This document shows, in pieces, positions 18,660-28,524 of a DNA stretch of 62,697 nucleotides. The DNA comes from Methylococcaceae bacterium (lineage in GTDB: Bacteria > Pseudomonadota > Gammaproteobacteria > Methylococcales > Methylomonadaceae). Location: NCBI GenBank assembly GCA_021647585.1, contig JAKIUK010000017.1, positions 1 to 62,697 on the forward strand, written 5' to 3'. The position numbers were made by a program, and so were the translations under genes. The notes under the pieces were generated by a model. That model was not told where the DNA came from. It saw only the letters and a list, made by a program, of their open reading frames with translations, and made no database searches. Positions within the stretch are counted from its first letter, which is position 1; every line of letters begins with the position of its first letter.

Positions 18660-19637
18660 ATGATTCAATATATTCTTCGTCGTATTTTATATGCAGTACC
18701 CTTATTGATGGGAGTCAATATTCTGACTTTCATCTTGTTTTTTGTGGTGAATAGCCCCGATGATATGGCGCGTATGCAGTTGGGTCAGAAACATGTGACT
18801 GAGCAGGCGGTACAAAACTGGAAGCATCAGCATGGTTATGATTTGCCTTTGCTGTGGAATCAACAGGCAGAATCCAGTGAGAAGCTGACAGAAACCATTT
18901 TTTTTCAGAAATCCATAGGTTTGTTTTTATTTGATTTTGGCATTTCTGAGAGTGGTAGAAATATTGGTGCAGATATTAAACAACGTATGTGGCCGAGTCT
19001 TAGTATCGCCTTGCCTTCATTATTAGTTGGCTTGTTAGTGAATATTTCGGTTGCCTTGATGATGGTGTTGTTTCGTAATACTTATTTGGAATTTAGCAGT
19101 ATCGTGTTATGTGTGATTTTAATGTCAATTTCATCTTTGTTTTACATTATAGGCGGGCAATTTTTTATTGGTAAGTTGCTGAAGCTGGTGCCTATATCTG
19201 GTTATGATACTGGCTTTTCAGCGATTAAGTTTTTGATTCTGCCTGTATTGATAGGCGTGGTTTCTGGTATAGGTTCAGGTGCCCGATGGTATAGAACCCT
19301 GTTTTTGGAAGAAGTAGAAAAAGATTATGTACGCACAGCCAGGGCAAAGGGTTTAACAGAAACACAAGTATTATTCAGACATGTGCTAAAAAATGCCATG
19401 ATACCTATATTGACAGGAGTCGTTGTGGTTTTGCCTTTATTATTTATGGGAAGTTTGATTATGGAATCTTTTTTTAGTATTCCCGGTTTAGGCAGTTATA
19501 CGATAGATGCAATTAATCGTCAGGATTTCGCAATTGTTCGGTCGATGGTATTTTTAGGTTCTGTACTGTATATTTTGGGTTTATTACTCACTGATATTTC
19601 GTATACTTTTGTAGACCCAAGAGTCAGGTTGACATAG
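18660..19637 (+). CDS. ABC transporter permease, DppB/OppB type
   Basis: An inner-membrane permease of 325 residues with the DppB-type N-terminus (YILRRILYAVPLLMGVN) and about six hydrophobic segments. The cytoplasmic EAA loop that contacts the ATPase is visible around YVRTARAKGL...FRHVLKNA, with FSIPGLG afterwards. It pairs with the permease at 20322 and the ATPase at 21669. A ~125-bp gap separates it from the upstream discoidin-like gene. Confidence 0.93.
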   Translation: MIQYILRRILYAVPLLMGVNILTFILFFVVNSPDDMARMQLGQKHVTEQAVQNWKHQHGYDLPLLWNQQAESSEKLTETIFFQKSIGLFLFDFGISESGRNIGADIKQRMWPSLSIALPSLLVGLLVNISVALMMVLFRNTYLEFSSIVLCVILMSISSLFYIIGGQFFIGKLLKLVPISGYDTGFSAIKFLILPVLIGVVSGIGSGARWYRTLFLEEVEKDYVRTARAKGLTETQVLFRHVLKNAMIPILTGVVVVLPLLFMGSLIMESFFSIPGLGSYTIDAINRQDFAIVRSMVFLGSVLYILGLLLTDISYTFVDPRVRLT

Positions 19638-19720
19638 CTCTGGTAGCAGATCAATATTAGATTGATGGTTGCACGATAAAAGATAATTAACAAATTGAAA
19701 ATAGGATTTTATAAAACGTC

Positions 19721-20248
19721 ATGTTACGAGCTATATTACTTTTAGTGCTAATGTTTTTATCACCCACGATTATGGCAATTTCTTATACTGTAGAAATATC
19801 TGAGGCAAAGCTGCAACAAAAATTGCTAGCGATGATGCCGATAGAGAAAAAGAGTTTGATATATACAGTTACACTATCAGAACCTGAAATTGAGCTTATA
19901 GAAGGAAGTAACCAAATAGGCCTTTTCACCCATATTAAATTTGTTATACCTGGGTTAGTTAAAGGAACAGGGCGAGCCAAAATAGCAGGTTCTCTGAGTT
20001 ATAAGCCAGAATCAAGTGAGTTTTTCTTTAAAGACCCCAGCATAGAAAAACTTGAAATTGACAATGTACCAGAAAGATATATCCCTAAAGTAAAAAAAAT
20101 TGTACAAAAAATAGCCAGTAAAATACTGGCAACTCGCCCCGTATATAAGCTAAAAGGTGATAATTTAAAACATAAATTAGCAAAGGCCATGCTTAAGTCT
20201 GTTGCAGTTAAGGATAAAAAACTATTACTGGAAATGAGCGTGCTATAA
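19721..20248 (+). CDS. DUF1439 (YceB-like) periplasmic protein
   Basis: A 175-residue protein with a cleavable signal peptide (hydrophobic LLLVLMFLSPTIMA) and the YceB/DUF1439 pattern: YTVEISEAKLQQKL at the mature N-terminus, a central VTLSEPEIELIEG strand and a GRAKIAGSL segment. YceB-type proteins are lipid-binding-like beta proteins; this one lacks a lipobox. It sits between two permease genes of the ABC operon, an unusual position. Confidence 0.8.
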   Translation: MLRAILLLVLMFLSPTIMAISYTVEISEAKLQQKLLAMMPIEKKSLIYTVTLSEPEIELIEGSNQIGLFTHIKFVIPGLVKGTGRAKIAGSLSYKPESSEFFFKDPSIEKLEIDNVPERYIPKVKKIVQKIASKILATRPVYKLKGDNLKHKLAKAMLKSVAVKDKKLLLEMSVL

Positions 20249-20321
20249 GCGGGGATGACGATGAATAAATTTTATATTTGTATTTCCCACAAAATCGTTA
20301 TTACAGTAGGTTGTTAGACTG

Positions 20322-21668
20322 ATGATAATTCTATGGACAGACGCGCTGATTTATCTGTTAGTGTTTTCAATTTTGCTGTCTGGTTTTTTTATCAGCAGAA
20401 AGCCCCAATTAAAAAGACCTTTGAGAAAAATTACAATCAGTAAAACAGGCATGATATCTCTGCTAGTTCTGGTTTTTTTTATCATTATCGGTTTGTTAGA
20501 TTCGATTCATTTTACAGAGACAGATAGTCGTACCCATGAAATCATTAGTGTGCTGGATTATTGGGCTAAACCGTTAAGAACTCAGAGTGAAAAAACCTAT
20601 TCAGCGCCTTTTTCTGCCTATTTGTATAGTAAGGAAACTATGACTTTAGAGGACGGTAGTCAGCAATGGGGATATCCACGATTAAAATATGGAGGCTCTC
20701 ATCTTCAAAAGCCTGCGACTGAATGGAAAGCAGATTTACTCTATAAATCGTTCATAGGTTTCTCTAGAGGTGCGAGCCTGGTTATATTGTTTATGGTTTT
20801 ATTATGGAGTTTTTTGCATGACAGACATAAATACTTTTTAAAAGGTCCTACTGCTAAAGTTGTCTGGTTTGCAGTTTTTTTACTAATTTCTGTTTCCTAT
20901 ATGTTGATTTATTTATCGGCTTATTATCATGTCCTAGGGACTGATAAAGTGGGCGAAGATGTTTTTTATCAGGCAATAAAAAGTATCCGAACGGGGTTGG
21001 TGATTGGTTCATTAACAACAATGATTATGTTACCGATGGCAATTGTTTTTGGCATAATGGCCGGATTCTTTAGGGGCTGGGTTGATGATGTGATTCAATA
21101 TGTGTATACAACACTCAACTCGATACCTGGGGTATTGTTAATTGCCGCATCAATCCTGATGGTGCAGGTGTATATGTCAAACCATGCAGAAGACTTTAAT
21201 AGTTTGATTGTTCGTTCAGATATGCGCTTGCTGTTTTTATGTCTGATTTTAGGTGTGACCAGCTGGACTGGTTTATGCAGAATGTTACGTGCGGAAACAC
21301 TCAAATTAAGAGAGATGGAATATGTACAAGCGGCACAAGCTTTAGGCGTTAGGCAGGGAAGCATTTTAATTCGACATATTTTACCTAACGTGATGCATAT
21401 TGTATTGATTTCAGTAGTATTGGATTTTAGCTCACTGGTTTTGGCAGAAGCCGTTTTGTCTTACATTAATATCGGTGTAGACCCTACCACCTATAGCTGG
21501 GGCAATATGATTAATGGTGCACGTCTGGAAATGGCGCGTGATCCGGTGGTTTGGTGGTCATTATTGGCTTCTTTTGTATTTATGTTCAGCTTGGTACTCG
21601 CGGCAAATTTATTTGCTGATACGGTAAGAAATGCTTTTGACCCCAGACGTGCAGAGCAGGGCGAGTAA
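20322..21668 (+). CDS. ABC transporter permease, DppC/OppC type
   Basis: The second permease of the peptide-type importer. It is 448 residues, longer than the usual ~300 because of an extended N-terminal part with an extra helix and a large external loop before the core. The EAA loop is visible as YVQAAQALGVR...IRHILPN. It ends one base before the ATPase start (TAA then ATG), so translation is probably coupled. The long N-terminus resembles the YejE-type permease arrangement. Confidence 0.92.
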   Translation: MIILWTDALIYLLVFSILLSGFFISRKPQLKRPLRKITISKTGMISLLVLVFFIIIGLLDSIHFTETDSRTHEIISVLDYWAKPLRTQSEKTYSAPFSAYLYSKETMTLEDGSQQWGYPRLKYGGSHLQKPATEWKADLLYKSFIGFSRGASLVILFMVLLWSFLHDRHKYFLKGPTAKVVWFAVFLLISVSYMLIYLSAYYHVLGTDKVGEDVFYQAIKSIRTGLVIGSLTTMIMLPMAIVFGIMAGFFRGWVDDVIQYVYTTLNSIPGVLLIAASILMVQVYMSNHAEDFNSLIVRSDMRLLFLCLILGVTSWTGLCRMLRAETLKLREMEYVQAAQALGVRQGSILIRHILPNVMHIVLISVVLDFSSLVLAEAVLSYINIGVDPTTYSWGNMINGARLEMARDPVVWWSLLASFVFMFSLVLAANLFADTVRNAFDPRRAEQGE

Positions 21669-23279
21669 ATGGAAAAAAAATTGCTGGAAGTAAAAGGATT
21701 AAGCGTTGCTTTTAAAGACGAAAAGGTAGTTGATGACATCAGTTTTGAAGTGTATTCAGGTGAAACTTTTGCTCTGGTAGGGGAGTCAGGCTCAGGTAAA
21801 TCTATTACTGCATTATCTGTACTTAGGTTATTACCCACAAATGCAGAAGTTTATGCATCAGAAATAACACTCAACAATGATAACTTAATGAGCATAACAG
21901 AAATAGATTTCTGTAGTATACGCGGTAAACGCATAGGATTGATATTTCAGGACCCAATGTCTTCATTAAATCCTGTGATGACTATTGGTGAGCAGATTGC
22001 TGAAGTCATGCGCATTCACTTTAGCTATACCAAGGCAGAGATTGAAACAGCGGTCTATGAATTGTTACAGCAGGTGGGAATTCCCCAGCCAGCGCGTAGA
22101 ATTAATGAATATCCGCATCAATTATCAGGTGGACAACGTCAGCGGATAATGATCGCAATTGCCTTGGCAGGAAAACCGGATTTGCTGATAGCGGATGAAC
22201 CGACTACGGCTTTGGATGTTACAATTCAAGCTCAAATATTAGAGTTGTTAAAGTCCATTCAGCAAAAAACCGGGATGGCATTATGGCTAATCAGCCATGA
22301 TCTTGCGCTGGTTTCTAATATGGCCGATAGAATCGCGGTGATGCAGCAGGGGAAAATTGTTGAAACAGAATCAACCAAGGTTTTTTTTAAACAGGCAAAG
22401 CACCCTTATAGCTTAAAGTTATTGGCTGCGTTGCCATCTATGGAAAGTTGTGTCAATAAGGAATTAAAACAAACCGTTGCAACAGAACCTTGTTTATTAG
22501 TGGTAGAAGATTTTAAAGTCTATTATCCAATACGGAAGGGGGTTTTTAAGCGAATTGTTGATTATGTCCGTGCCGTTGATGGAGTGAGTTTTCATCTACA
22601 CAAAGGAAAAACGCTGGCATTGGTCGGTGAATCGGGCTGTGGCAAAACAACTTTAGGAAAAGGTCTGATTAATTTAATTCAAAGTATTTCCGGGCGAGTG
22701 CTACTGAATGGTATAGATCTAACTGATTTAAGAGGTGATACTTTACGTAAAAAGCGTTCTGAAATTCAAATAGTATTTCAGGATCCTTTTTCATCAATGA
22801 ACCCAAGAATGTTGGTAGGAGAAATCATAGCAGAAGGAATTAAAGCCTTGCACCCAGAAATAGGTTTAGTTGGTAGACAGGAAAGAGTTGCAGATTTGTT
22901 GCAACAAGTTGAGTTGCCATTGTCAGCAGCATTGCGTTATCCACATGAATTTTCTGGAGGCCAAAGACAACGGGTTTGTATTGCCAGGGCTTTGGCTGTT
23001 GATCCAAAGTTAATTGTTTGTGATGAGCCAACCAGTGCGCTTGATGTGTCTGTGCAAGCACAAATAATTGATTTGTTAAAAAAATTACAAAGACAACAAG
23101 GAATAAGTTATTTATTTATTACCCATGATTTAGCAGTTGTCGCTGAAATAGCTGATGAAGTAGCGGTTATGTATCAGGGCAAGATTGTAGAGCATGGTGA
23201 AGTGGAACAAGTATTAACTCATCCTAGACATCAATATACCAAAACACTGTTAGAGGCAGTGCCAAAAATGGTTAACTGA
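21669..23279 (+). CDS. Fused two-domain ABC ATPase of the peptide importer
   Basis: A 536-residue protein joining two nucleotide-binding domains, as in YejF/GsiA. Walker A motifs are GESGSGKS near residue 38 and GESGCGKT near 322. Signatures LSGGQRQR and FSGGQRQR and Walker B segments IADEPT and VCDEPT are present in both halves. Each half ends with the oligopeptide-transporter C-terminal extension (HPYSLKLL and HPRHQYTKTLL). It would power both permeases from the cytoplasm. Confidence 0.96.
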   Translation: MEKKLLEVKGLSVAFKDEKVVDDISFEVYSGETFALVGESGSGKSITALSVLRLLPTNAEVYASEITLNNDNLMSITEIDFCSIRGKRIGLIFQDPMSSLNPVMTIGEQIAEVMRIHFSYTKAEIETAVYELLQQVGIPQPARRINEYPHQLSGGQRQRIMIAIALAGKPDLLIADEPTTALDVTIQAQILELLKSIQQKTGMALWLISHDLALVSNMADRIAVMQQGKIVETESTKVFFKQAKHPYSLKLLAALPSMESCVNKELKQTVATEPCLLVVEDFKVYYPIRKGVFKRIVDYVRAVDGVSFHLHKGKTLALVGESGCGKTTLGKGLINLIQSISGRVLLNGIDLTDLRGDTLRKKRSEIQIVFQDPFSSMNPRMLVGEIIAEGIKALHPEIGLVGRQERVADLLQQVELPLSAALRYPHEFSGGQRQRVCIARALAVDPKLIVCDEPTSALDVSVQAQIIDLLKKLQRQQGISYLFITHDLAVVAEIADEVAVMYQGKIVEHGEVEQVLTHPRHQYTKTLLEAVPKMVN

Positions 23280-23456
23280 CTTTTAATGTGGCAATTAACG
23301 TTTTTCAGGTTGTATCCTTGATGACAGCATCTGACCGCCCAGGAGCATTTATCTGCCTTGCTGCCAACAATCTTGAAAATCAACCATGGATACGATTAAA
23401 TTAACCTATGGTTTGTTAACAGCCATAATGCTCTAATAATATAATTAGGAAAAACG

Positions 23457-24041
23457 ATGAAAAAAATCAAAATGACAAGTGTATTTTTTATATCAATTGT
23501 ATATTCTGGTACTCTATTGGCTGGCTGGACTGATCTGTTGAATCAAGCGAATGATGCAGCTGATACGGTACAAAATACCACCTCAACAATAGATAATATA
23601 AGTAATACTGTGAAAACAGGACAAGTAGTACAAGAGACGGCAGCTACGGGACTTGTTGATACTTTAGTCAAGCAACTAGGTGTAACTTCTGCTCAGGCAC
23701 AAGGCGGTTCTGGCATACTTTTTCAGCAGGCAAAAAACAAAATGTCAGCATCTGATTTTAGTCAATTAAGTCAGTCTGTTCCTGGAATAGACGGAATGTT
23801 AGCCGCAGCTCCAAAAGTACAGCCGGCATCTGCCACGGGAAATCTACTGAGTGGATTGGCAGCCGTAAGTGGAAATTCTACTCTTTCAAACGCATCATCT
23901 CTATTGAATGCATTCCAGCAATTAGATTTATCACAGGGAATGATGAGTCAGTTTACTCCAGTGATAGTAAATTACGTGAAGCAAAATAGTGGTGAAAATA
24001 TGGCGAACTTGTTAAAAGCTGCACTTGCAACTGCACCTTAA
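23457..24041 (+). CDS. DUF2780 family secreted protein
   Basis: A 194-residue protein with a signal peptide and the DUF2780 pattern: LVDTLVKQLGVTSAQAQGG, then SDFSQLSQSVPGIDGML, and a QFTPVIVNYVKQNSG end. Family members (VcgC/VcgE-type) are periplasmic or secreted and uncharacterised. Between the signal and the domain is a Thr/Asn-rich linker. AGGAAAAACG precedes the ATG. It appears monocistronic. Confidence 0.88.
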   Translation: MKKIKMTSVFFISIVYSGTLLAGWTDLLNQANDAADTVQNTTSTIDNISNTVKTGQVVQETAATGLVDTLVKQLGVTSAQAQGGSGILFQQAKNKMSASDFSQLSQSVPGIDGMLAAAPKVQPASATGNLLSGLAAVSGNSTLSNASSLLNAFQQLDLSQGMMSQFTPVIVNYVKQNSGENMANLLKAALATAP

Positions 24042-24237
24042 GAATGTTTAAATGATGGCATTAAATCATACTTTTATGAACGATCATTTATGCCCTCTGA
24101 CATATAAGTATGATGATTGATGGTAAAAATATGTCTGTTTGCTCAGGATTTTGATTTATATCTTAAGCTGCCGTTTTCAAGAAGACAGATTAAAAGACAA
24201 GTAAGAGGGTATATTCTTTGAGCAAAAACATCTGCAG

Positions 24238-25590
24238 TTAACCTTCTTTTATAACTAAGCGCTGTCCTGGTTGTAGCGCTTTATTTAGTGAAAGGTTATT
24301 CCAGTTAGCAATATCTTTACTGTGTACATCAAATTGGCGCGCAATATCCCAAAAGGTATCGCCTTTTTTAACTATGTACAAGTACCTTCTGGATTTGGCT
24401 AATGGTGTAGGGATGAGTAGTAACCGGCCAGCTCGAATGTTACTGCTTGTTAACTGATTGCTTTGGCGCAATGCATTCACAGTTGTAGCATATTTTTTTG
24501 CAATCAGGCCTAAATTTTCTCCCGTTTTTATTTTATGCCGAATCCATTTTATTTTGTCTTTTTTGAGTGTGTTAGCTAATGTTTGTTTAAAAACTTCAGC
24601 TTTATCTTTATGAATTAGCAGGTGAAAAGGTCCGTCTGGATCAGTGATTCCTCTTTTAAACGCAGGGTTTAAGGTTAAAAAATCATCAATTTGTATTTGT
24701 GCCATTTCTGTGGCTACATTCAGATCTAACTGAGATTCAATGTTTACAACAGTAAAATAGGGCTTATTTGGAATTTGTTGTAATGGAAGATTATATTTAT
24801 CTGCATTAGCAAAAATTTTAGCAATTGCCAACAGTCTAGGAACATAATGCATGGTTTCTTTACGCAAGGATAAAGACCAATAGTCAGTTGCCAGTTCGTT
24901 TTCTTTATTTTTTCTAATGGCTTTTCTAATTGTTCCTTTACCGGCATTATATGAAGCTAAAGCTAAAAGCCAGTCATTATCAAATTGTTCACTGAGTTGT
25001 TTAAGATATTTAGTAGCTGCCTGGGTTGAGGTGAACACATCTTTACGACCGTCATACCACCAATTTTGTTTAAGACCAAATAATCGGCCCGTAGCAGGCA
25101 TGAATTGCCAAAGTCCAGATGCCTTGCTTGATGATAATGCATTTGGCTTAAATGCACTTTCAACAATAGGGAGTAGGGCTATTTCACCAGGTATTTGTTT
25201 CGATTCAATTTCATCAAGAATAAAGTATAAATAGGGTTCTGCTCGTTGTTGAATTTTTGTCAGAAATTCAGGATGTTTAAGATATCTTTGTAGTTCCTGT
25301 TCTATGCGGTCATTTTCAATATCGGGTAATGCATAAAGGGAGATTAAACGGTCCCATACAGTTTTATGTGCAATAGTCAGCGGTTTTATTTTTGTTGGAC
25401 TGAGATCTTTTTTAAGTTCTATCGGACTACTTGGGGAGACATGGATATACGAAACTTGATCAATAGTTGCTGGTAATTCCTCTACAAAAGCATGAGTTGT
25501 TACTTTTTCAGCGCAACCCGTAGTGATGAATACAATCAAATAAAGAAAATACTTAATCGACCTGATAGAATTATAAGCGGACATAGGCAA
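24238..25590 (-). CDS. mltD: Membrane-bound lytic murein transglycosylase D
   Basis: Cleaves peptidoglycan glycan strands to 1,6-anhydro products in the periplasm. A signal with lipobox TTGC gives a lipoprotein. The catalytic Glu is in IVESAFKP, followed by SGLWQFMPATGR and the ASYNAGKGTI segment of the goose-lysozyme-like fold. Two LysM repeats lie at the C-terminus: one opening KIKTGENLGLIA, the other IVKKGDTFWDIA. At 450 residues it has the usual length. It is divergent from the methyltransferase gene. Confidence 0.96.
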   Translation of the reverse strand: MPMSAYNSIRSIKYFLYLIVFITTGCAEKVTTHAFVEELPATIDQVSYIHVSPSSPIELKKDLSPTKIKPLTIAHKTVWDRLISLYALPDIENDRIEQELQRYLKHPEFLTKIQQRAEPYLYFILDEIESKQIPGEIALLPIVESAFKPNALSSSKASGLWQFMPATGRLFGLKQNWWYDGRKDVFTSTQAATKYLKQLSEQFDNDWLLALASYNAGKGTIRKAIRKNKENELATDYWSLSLRKETMHYVPRLLAIAKIFANADKYNLPLQQIPNKPYFTVVNIESQLDLNVATEMAQIQIDDFLTLNPAFKRGITDPDGPFHLLIHKDKAEVFKQTLANTLKKDKIKWIRHKIKTGENLGLIAKKYATTVNALRQSNQLTSSNIRAGRLLLIPTPLAKSRRYLYIVKKGDTFWDIARQFDVHSKDIANWNNLSLNKALQPGQRLVIKEG

Positions 25591-25658
25591 TATACTTTAC
25601 AAAAGTTGTTGTAAAGTATTGATTATATACTAAAATACATTTATTTTCTTCTTAATAT

Positions 25659-26381
25659 ATGAAAAGAAAGTTCTTATTTTCCTTTTATGAAACACCACAA
25701 GGTAAGTTATTACAGACTTTGGAAAAAAAATACCTTAAGCGCGCGATAACAGTTAGTTGCAAACAGACAATATTACAAATAGGTAGTTTAGGTTGGGAAA
25801 GTGAATTTATAGACTGCTCCCTCTATCAAAGATTCAACGTTCTTGATAGCAAAGGAAAGGGTAGTGTGGAAGCAGTAAAAATTCAGGCTAGATCATTTAA
25901 ATTACCCCTCCAAAGTGAGACTATTGATTTAATTATTGTGCCTCACTTGATAGAGTTTGATGCTAATCGATTTCAAACGATGCGGGAAATTGAACGTGTA
26001 TTAAAACCAGGGGGTGATGTTATTATTTTTAATTTTAACCCTTTGAATATCTGGGTTCGCCTACATTTTTTATGGAATAAACAAATGTCTGATTCGTGGC
26101 GCGGTTATTTTATTTCCCGTTCCAGAGTAGCCGACTGGTTAAAATTATTAAATTTCGAAATTATAAGTACTTCTGAGTTTACCTTGGACTCAATTCATAC
26201 AACACATGATAAATTTAAATGGGGTAAAACAACTTATTTGTCTATGGCATACGCTGTCAGGGCAGTTAAAAGACAATTTACCTTGATCCCTTTAACCCCT
26301 GTGAAGGTTAAACCTGCAGGTTTGGTCGCAGCATCGACAGCTTTAAAAGCTTTAATACATAGGATAAAAAAACATGACTGA
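25659..26381 (+). CDS. SAM-dependent methyltransferase, YafS-like
   Basis: A 240-residue class I methyltransferase-like protein. ILQIGSLGWES stands where motif I is expected but lacks the canonical GxGxG. VEAVKIQARSFKLPLQSETIDLIIVPH and ERVLKPGGDVIIFNFNP supply the later motifs. The position just upstream of and overlapping rnhA is that of YafS in many Gammaproteobacteria. The substrate is unknown. Confidence 0.85.
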   Translation: MKRKFLFSFYETPQGKLLQTLEKKYLKRAITVSCKQTILQIGSLGWESEFIDCSLYQRFNVLDSKGKGSVEAVKIQARSFKLPLQSETIDLIIVPHLIEFDANRFQTMREIERVLKPGGDVIIFNFNPLNIWVRLHFLWNKQMSDSWRGYFISRSRVADWLKLLNFEIISTSEFTLDSIHTTHDKFKWGKTTYLSMAYAVRAVKRQFTLIPLTPVKVKPAGLVAASTALKALIHRIKKHD

Positions 26382-26808
26382 TCAGGTCATTATTTATACA
26401 GATGGAGCATGTAAGGGAAACCCAGGACCAGGAGGATGGGGGGTATATATGCAATATAATGAGCATGTAAAGGAAATGAGTGGAGGAGAACCAGAAACAA
26501 CGAACAACCGGATGGAGCTTATGGCTGCTATTATGGCCTTGGAGACTTTAAAAAAACCTGCTGTAGTTGCTTTACATACTGATTCCAAATATGTTCTGCA
26601 AGGGATAACCGAATGGATGGATAACTGGAAAAAGAGGGGCTGGAAAACAGCAGCAAAAAAACCAGTAAAAAATGAAGATTTATGGCGACGGCTAGATTTG
26701 GCAATTACTAAGCATGATATAAACTGGATATGGGTAAAAGGACATTCTGGAGATGAGGGCAATGAAAAAGCCGATATGCTTGCAAATAGGGGAGTTCCTG
26801 CGTTTTGA
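26374..26808 (+). CDS. rnhA: Ribonuclease HI
   Basis: Degrades the RNA of RNA-DNA hybrids. All four acidic catalytic positions are recognisable: Asp in YTDGACKGNPGPGGWG, Glu in NNRMELMA, Asp in HTDSKYVLQG, and Asp in GNEKADMLA. The length is 144 residues. It overlaps the methyltransferase gene by 8 bp. The dnaQ gene often found beside rnhA is absent here; a repeat element follows instead. Confidence 0.97.
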   Translation: MTDQVIIYTDGACKGNPGPGGWGVYMQYNEHVKEMSGGEPETTNNRMELMAAIMALETLKKPAVVALHTDSKYVLQGITEWMDNWKKRGWKTAAKKPVKNEDLWRRLDLAITKHDINWIWVKGHSGDEGNEKADMLANRGVPAF

Positions 26809-26847
26809 TTGTTACTGACTATATGGGGCAATCTAATTAATTATCGA

Positions 26848-27050
26848 ATATAGCTGTTAACAAAGGACAGGTCGAATTTTAAATGGGTTGTCATTTCGAC
26901 CTGCGAAGCGGTTGTTGCCGAGAAATCTTGTTGCTCAAGTAGTGCTTATATTCAAGATTCCTTCCGCTGGTCGGAATGACACCGTTTGTGAGGTTAACCT
27001 GCCGGTGTCAAAATTGAGAATAACCTGTGATAAGTTAACAGTTATTTTAT
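26848..27050 (-). repeat. Dispersed repeat family 2, copy 1
   Basis: Reading on the minus strand, the copy begins AACTGTTAAC and ends GTTAACAGCTA, giving short inverted ends. The middle has GGTGTCATTCCGACCAGCGG, a GGAATCTTGA block, CAACAAGATTTCTCGGCAAC, and a GTCGAAATGACA block. The same order occurs at 31831, 45005 and 48161. It looks like a non-autonomous mobile element. 27051-27287 shows nothing else I can support. Confidence 0.75.
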
Positions 27051-27287
27051 CAAATTAACTGACAAAAATAACTGTAAATGGGGGGTAAGGTCTTTGCCCC
27101 ACTCAAATTGCTGAGTGACTTATTTGAATAGGGCTTGAGCGGAAGTGCGACACCCCAGCTATAAAATATTTTTCTTTTAAATCTAGATAGTAAAAAGCTA
27201 GGGTGCCTTAGCTTCAATATAATTCGTTAGTATTTTCGTGAGATTCAACTCAAAAGACAGAAATCAACTTTAATTTAGGGCGGAAAG

Positions 27288-27581
27288 TCAGAAAAAATAC
27301 ACAATGCCGTAATATATAGCTGCAATTTCCAACACCACAGGTAAAATAATATGAGCTAAACTTCTTTTTTCTGGAACAAATGTTGTATCGTCGGCAGTAT
27401 ACGACAAATCGTCGTATGAATAAATTTCCTCGGAAAGGCTTTCTAATCCACCATCGTCAAACGACATAGTGCTACTACCTAGAGAATCATCATCAAAAAT
27501 TGAGCTGAAAATATCATCGAGCTTTTTTTGATTGTCAAATAATTTGTCAAGAGTGTCTAAATCTATCGTTGCTGCAGTCAT
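27288..27581 (-). CDS. Small acidic single-helix membrane protein
   Basis: A 97-residue protein I do not recognise. The first ~65 residues are very rich in Asp, Ser and Leu (segments such as FSSIFDDDSLGSS and YSYDDLSYTADD). After a short basic stretch (EKRS) it ends in one hydrophobic helix (IILPVVLEIAAIYYGIVYFF), a tail-anchor layout. The strong GGAGG ribosome-binding site 9 bases upstream of the ATG supports a real gene. Confidence 0.7.
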   Translation of the reverse strand: MTAATIDLDTLDKLFDNQKKLDDIFSSIFDDDSLGSSTMSFDDGGLESLSEEIYSYDDLSYTADDTTFVPEKRSLAHIILPVVLEIAAIYYGIVYFF

Positions 27582-27901
27582 GTTACTAACCTCCGGATTT
27601 CTACGTTATTAAAGCAAGGTAAAAATTCCTCAAAAATAATTATTGTTTTCGCTGTAGATAGAATACCCTTAAGCAAAAAAAAAGATAATGGTATATTCAA
27701 ATAAAGTGAACCAGTTCTCATATTGCTACGTGTTTTGTGAACCCCGTCACACTAAAAAACCAGTTGAAACTGATTTCAAGAATTGAATTTGGGTTACCTA
27801 TTTCTATTTTGTCAGATTATAAATATAGATGGTCAAAGTTAATTGGTGATATTAAGAGCCAACAAAATTTGGCATAATACATAGTTTTGAATGAGTTTAT
27901 A
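27582..27901. other. Gene-free stretch
   Basis: AT-rich spacer between the divergent small membrane protein and phnA-like genes; presumably carries both promoters. Nothing else supported. Confidence 0.5.
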
Positions 27902-28483
27902 ATGAGTACAGAAACAGATCTACAAACACGTAGTGAATCTAAATGTGAGCTATGTGCATCCACCGATAACCTGAATGTCTATGAAGTTCCTCCCGCCTCA
28001 AATGGTAGTGCTGACGATTCTGTATTGATCTGTGAAAGCTGTCATGAACAAATAGATAACCCAAATAAAGTCGAAGTGAATCATTGGCGTTGTCTTAACG
28101 ACAGCATGTGGAGCCAGGTTCCTGCTGTACAGGTGATGGCATGGCGTATGCTGACACGTTTAAGTACAGAAAGCTGGGCCCAGGACTTACTTGATATGTT
28201 GTACCTGGATGATGAAACTTTGCTATGGGCGCAAGCGACGGGGGAAGGGGACAGTGATGAAGATGCTGTTAAACATGTCGATAGTAATGGTGCATTATTA
28301 GAATCAGGAGATACGGTAACTTTGATTAAGGATTTGAATGTTAAAGGGGCAGGGTTTACCGCCAAACGCGGCACTGCTGTGCGAGGGATTTCATTAGTCG
28401 CTGATAATGCAGAACATATTGAAGGCCGGGTAAATAGTCAGCAGATTGTAATTTTAACCAAGTTTGTAAAAAAGTCAGGTTGA
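27902..28483 (+). CDS. PhnA/YjdM-like zinc-ribbon protein
   Basis: An N-terminal zinc ribbon (CELCASTDNL ... CESCHEQ) is followed by a C-terminal PhnA domain with ESGDTVTLIKDLNVKGAG and KRGTAVRGI. The protein is 194 residues from the ATG at 27902; an upstream TTG at 27887 is possible. The PhnA name comes from a phosphonate-linked operon but the biochemical role is unclear. It converges with mtaD. Confidence 0.9.
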   Translation: MSTETDLQTRSESKCELCASTDNLNVYEVPPASNGSADDSVLICESCHEQIDNPNKVEVNHWRCLNDSMWSQVPAVQVMAWRMLTRLSTESWAQDLLDMLYLDDETLLWAQATGEGDSDEDAVKHVDSNGALLESGDTVTLIKDLNVKGAGFTAKRGTAVRGISLVADNAEHIEGRVNSQQIVILTKFVKKSG

Positions 28484-28524
28484 TTATTGAAGAAAGAGAT
28501 TTGTCTCTATGATTAAGCTGTGAA

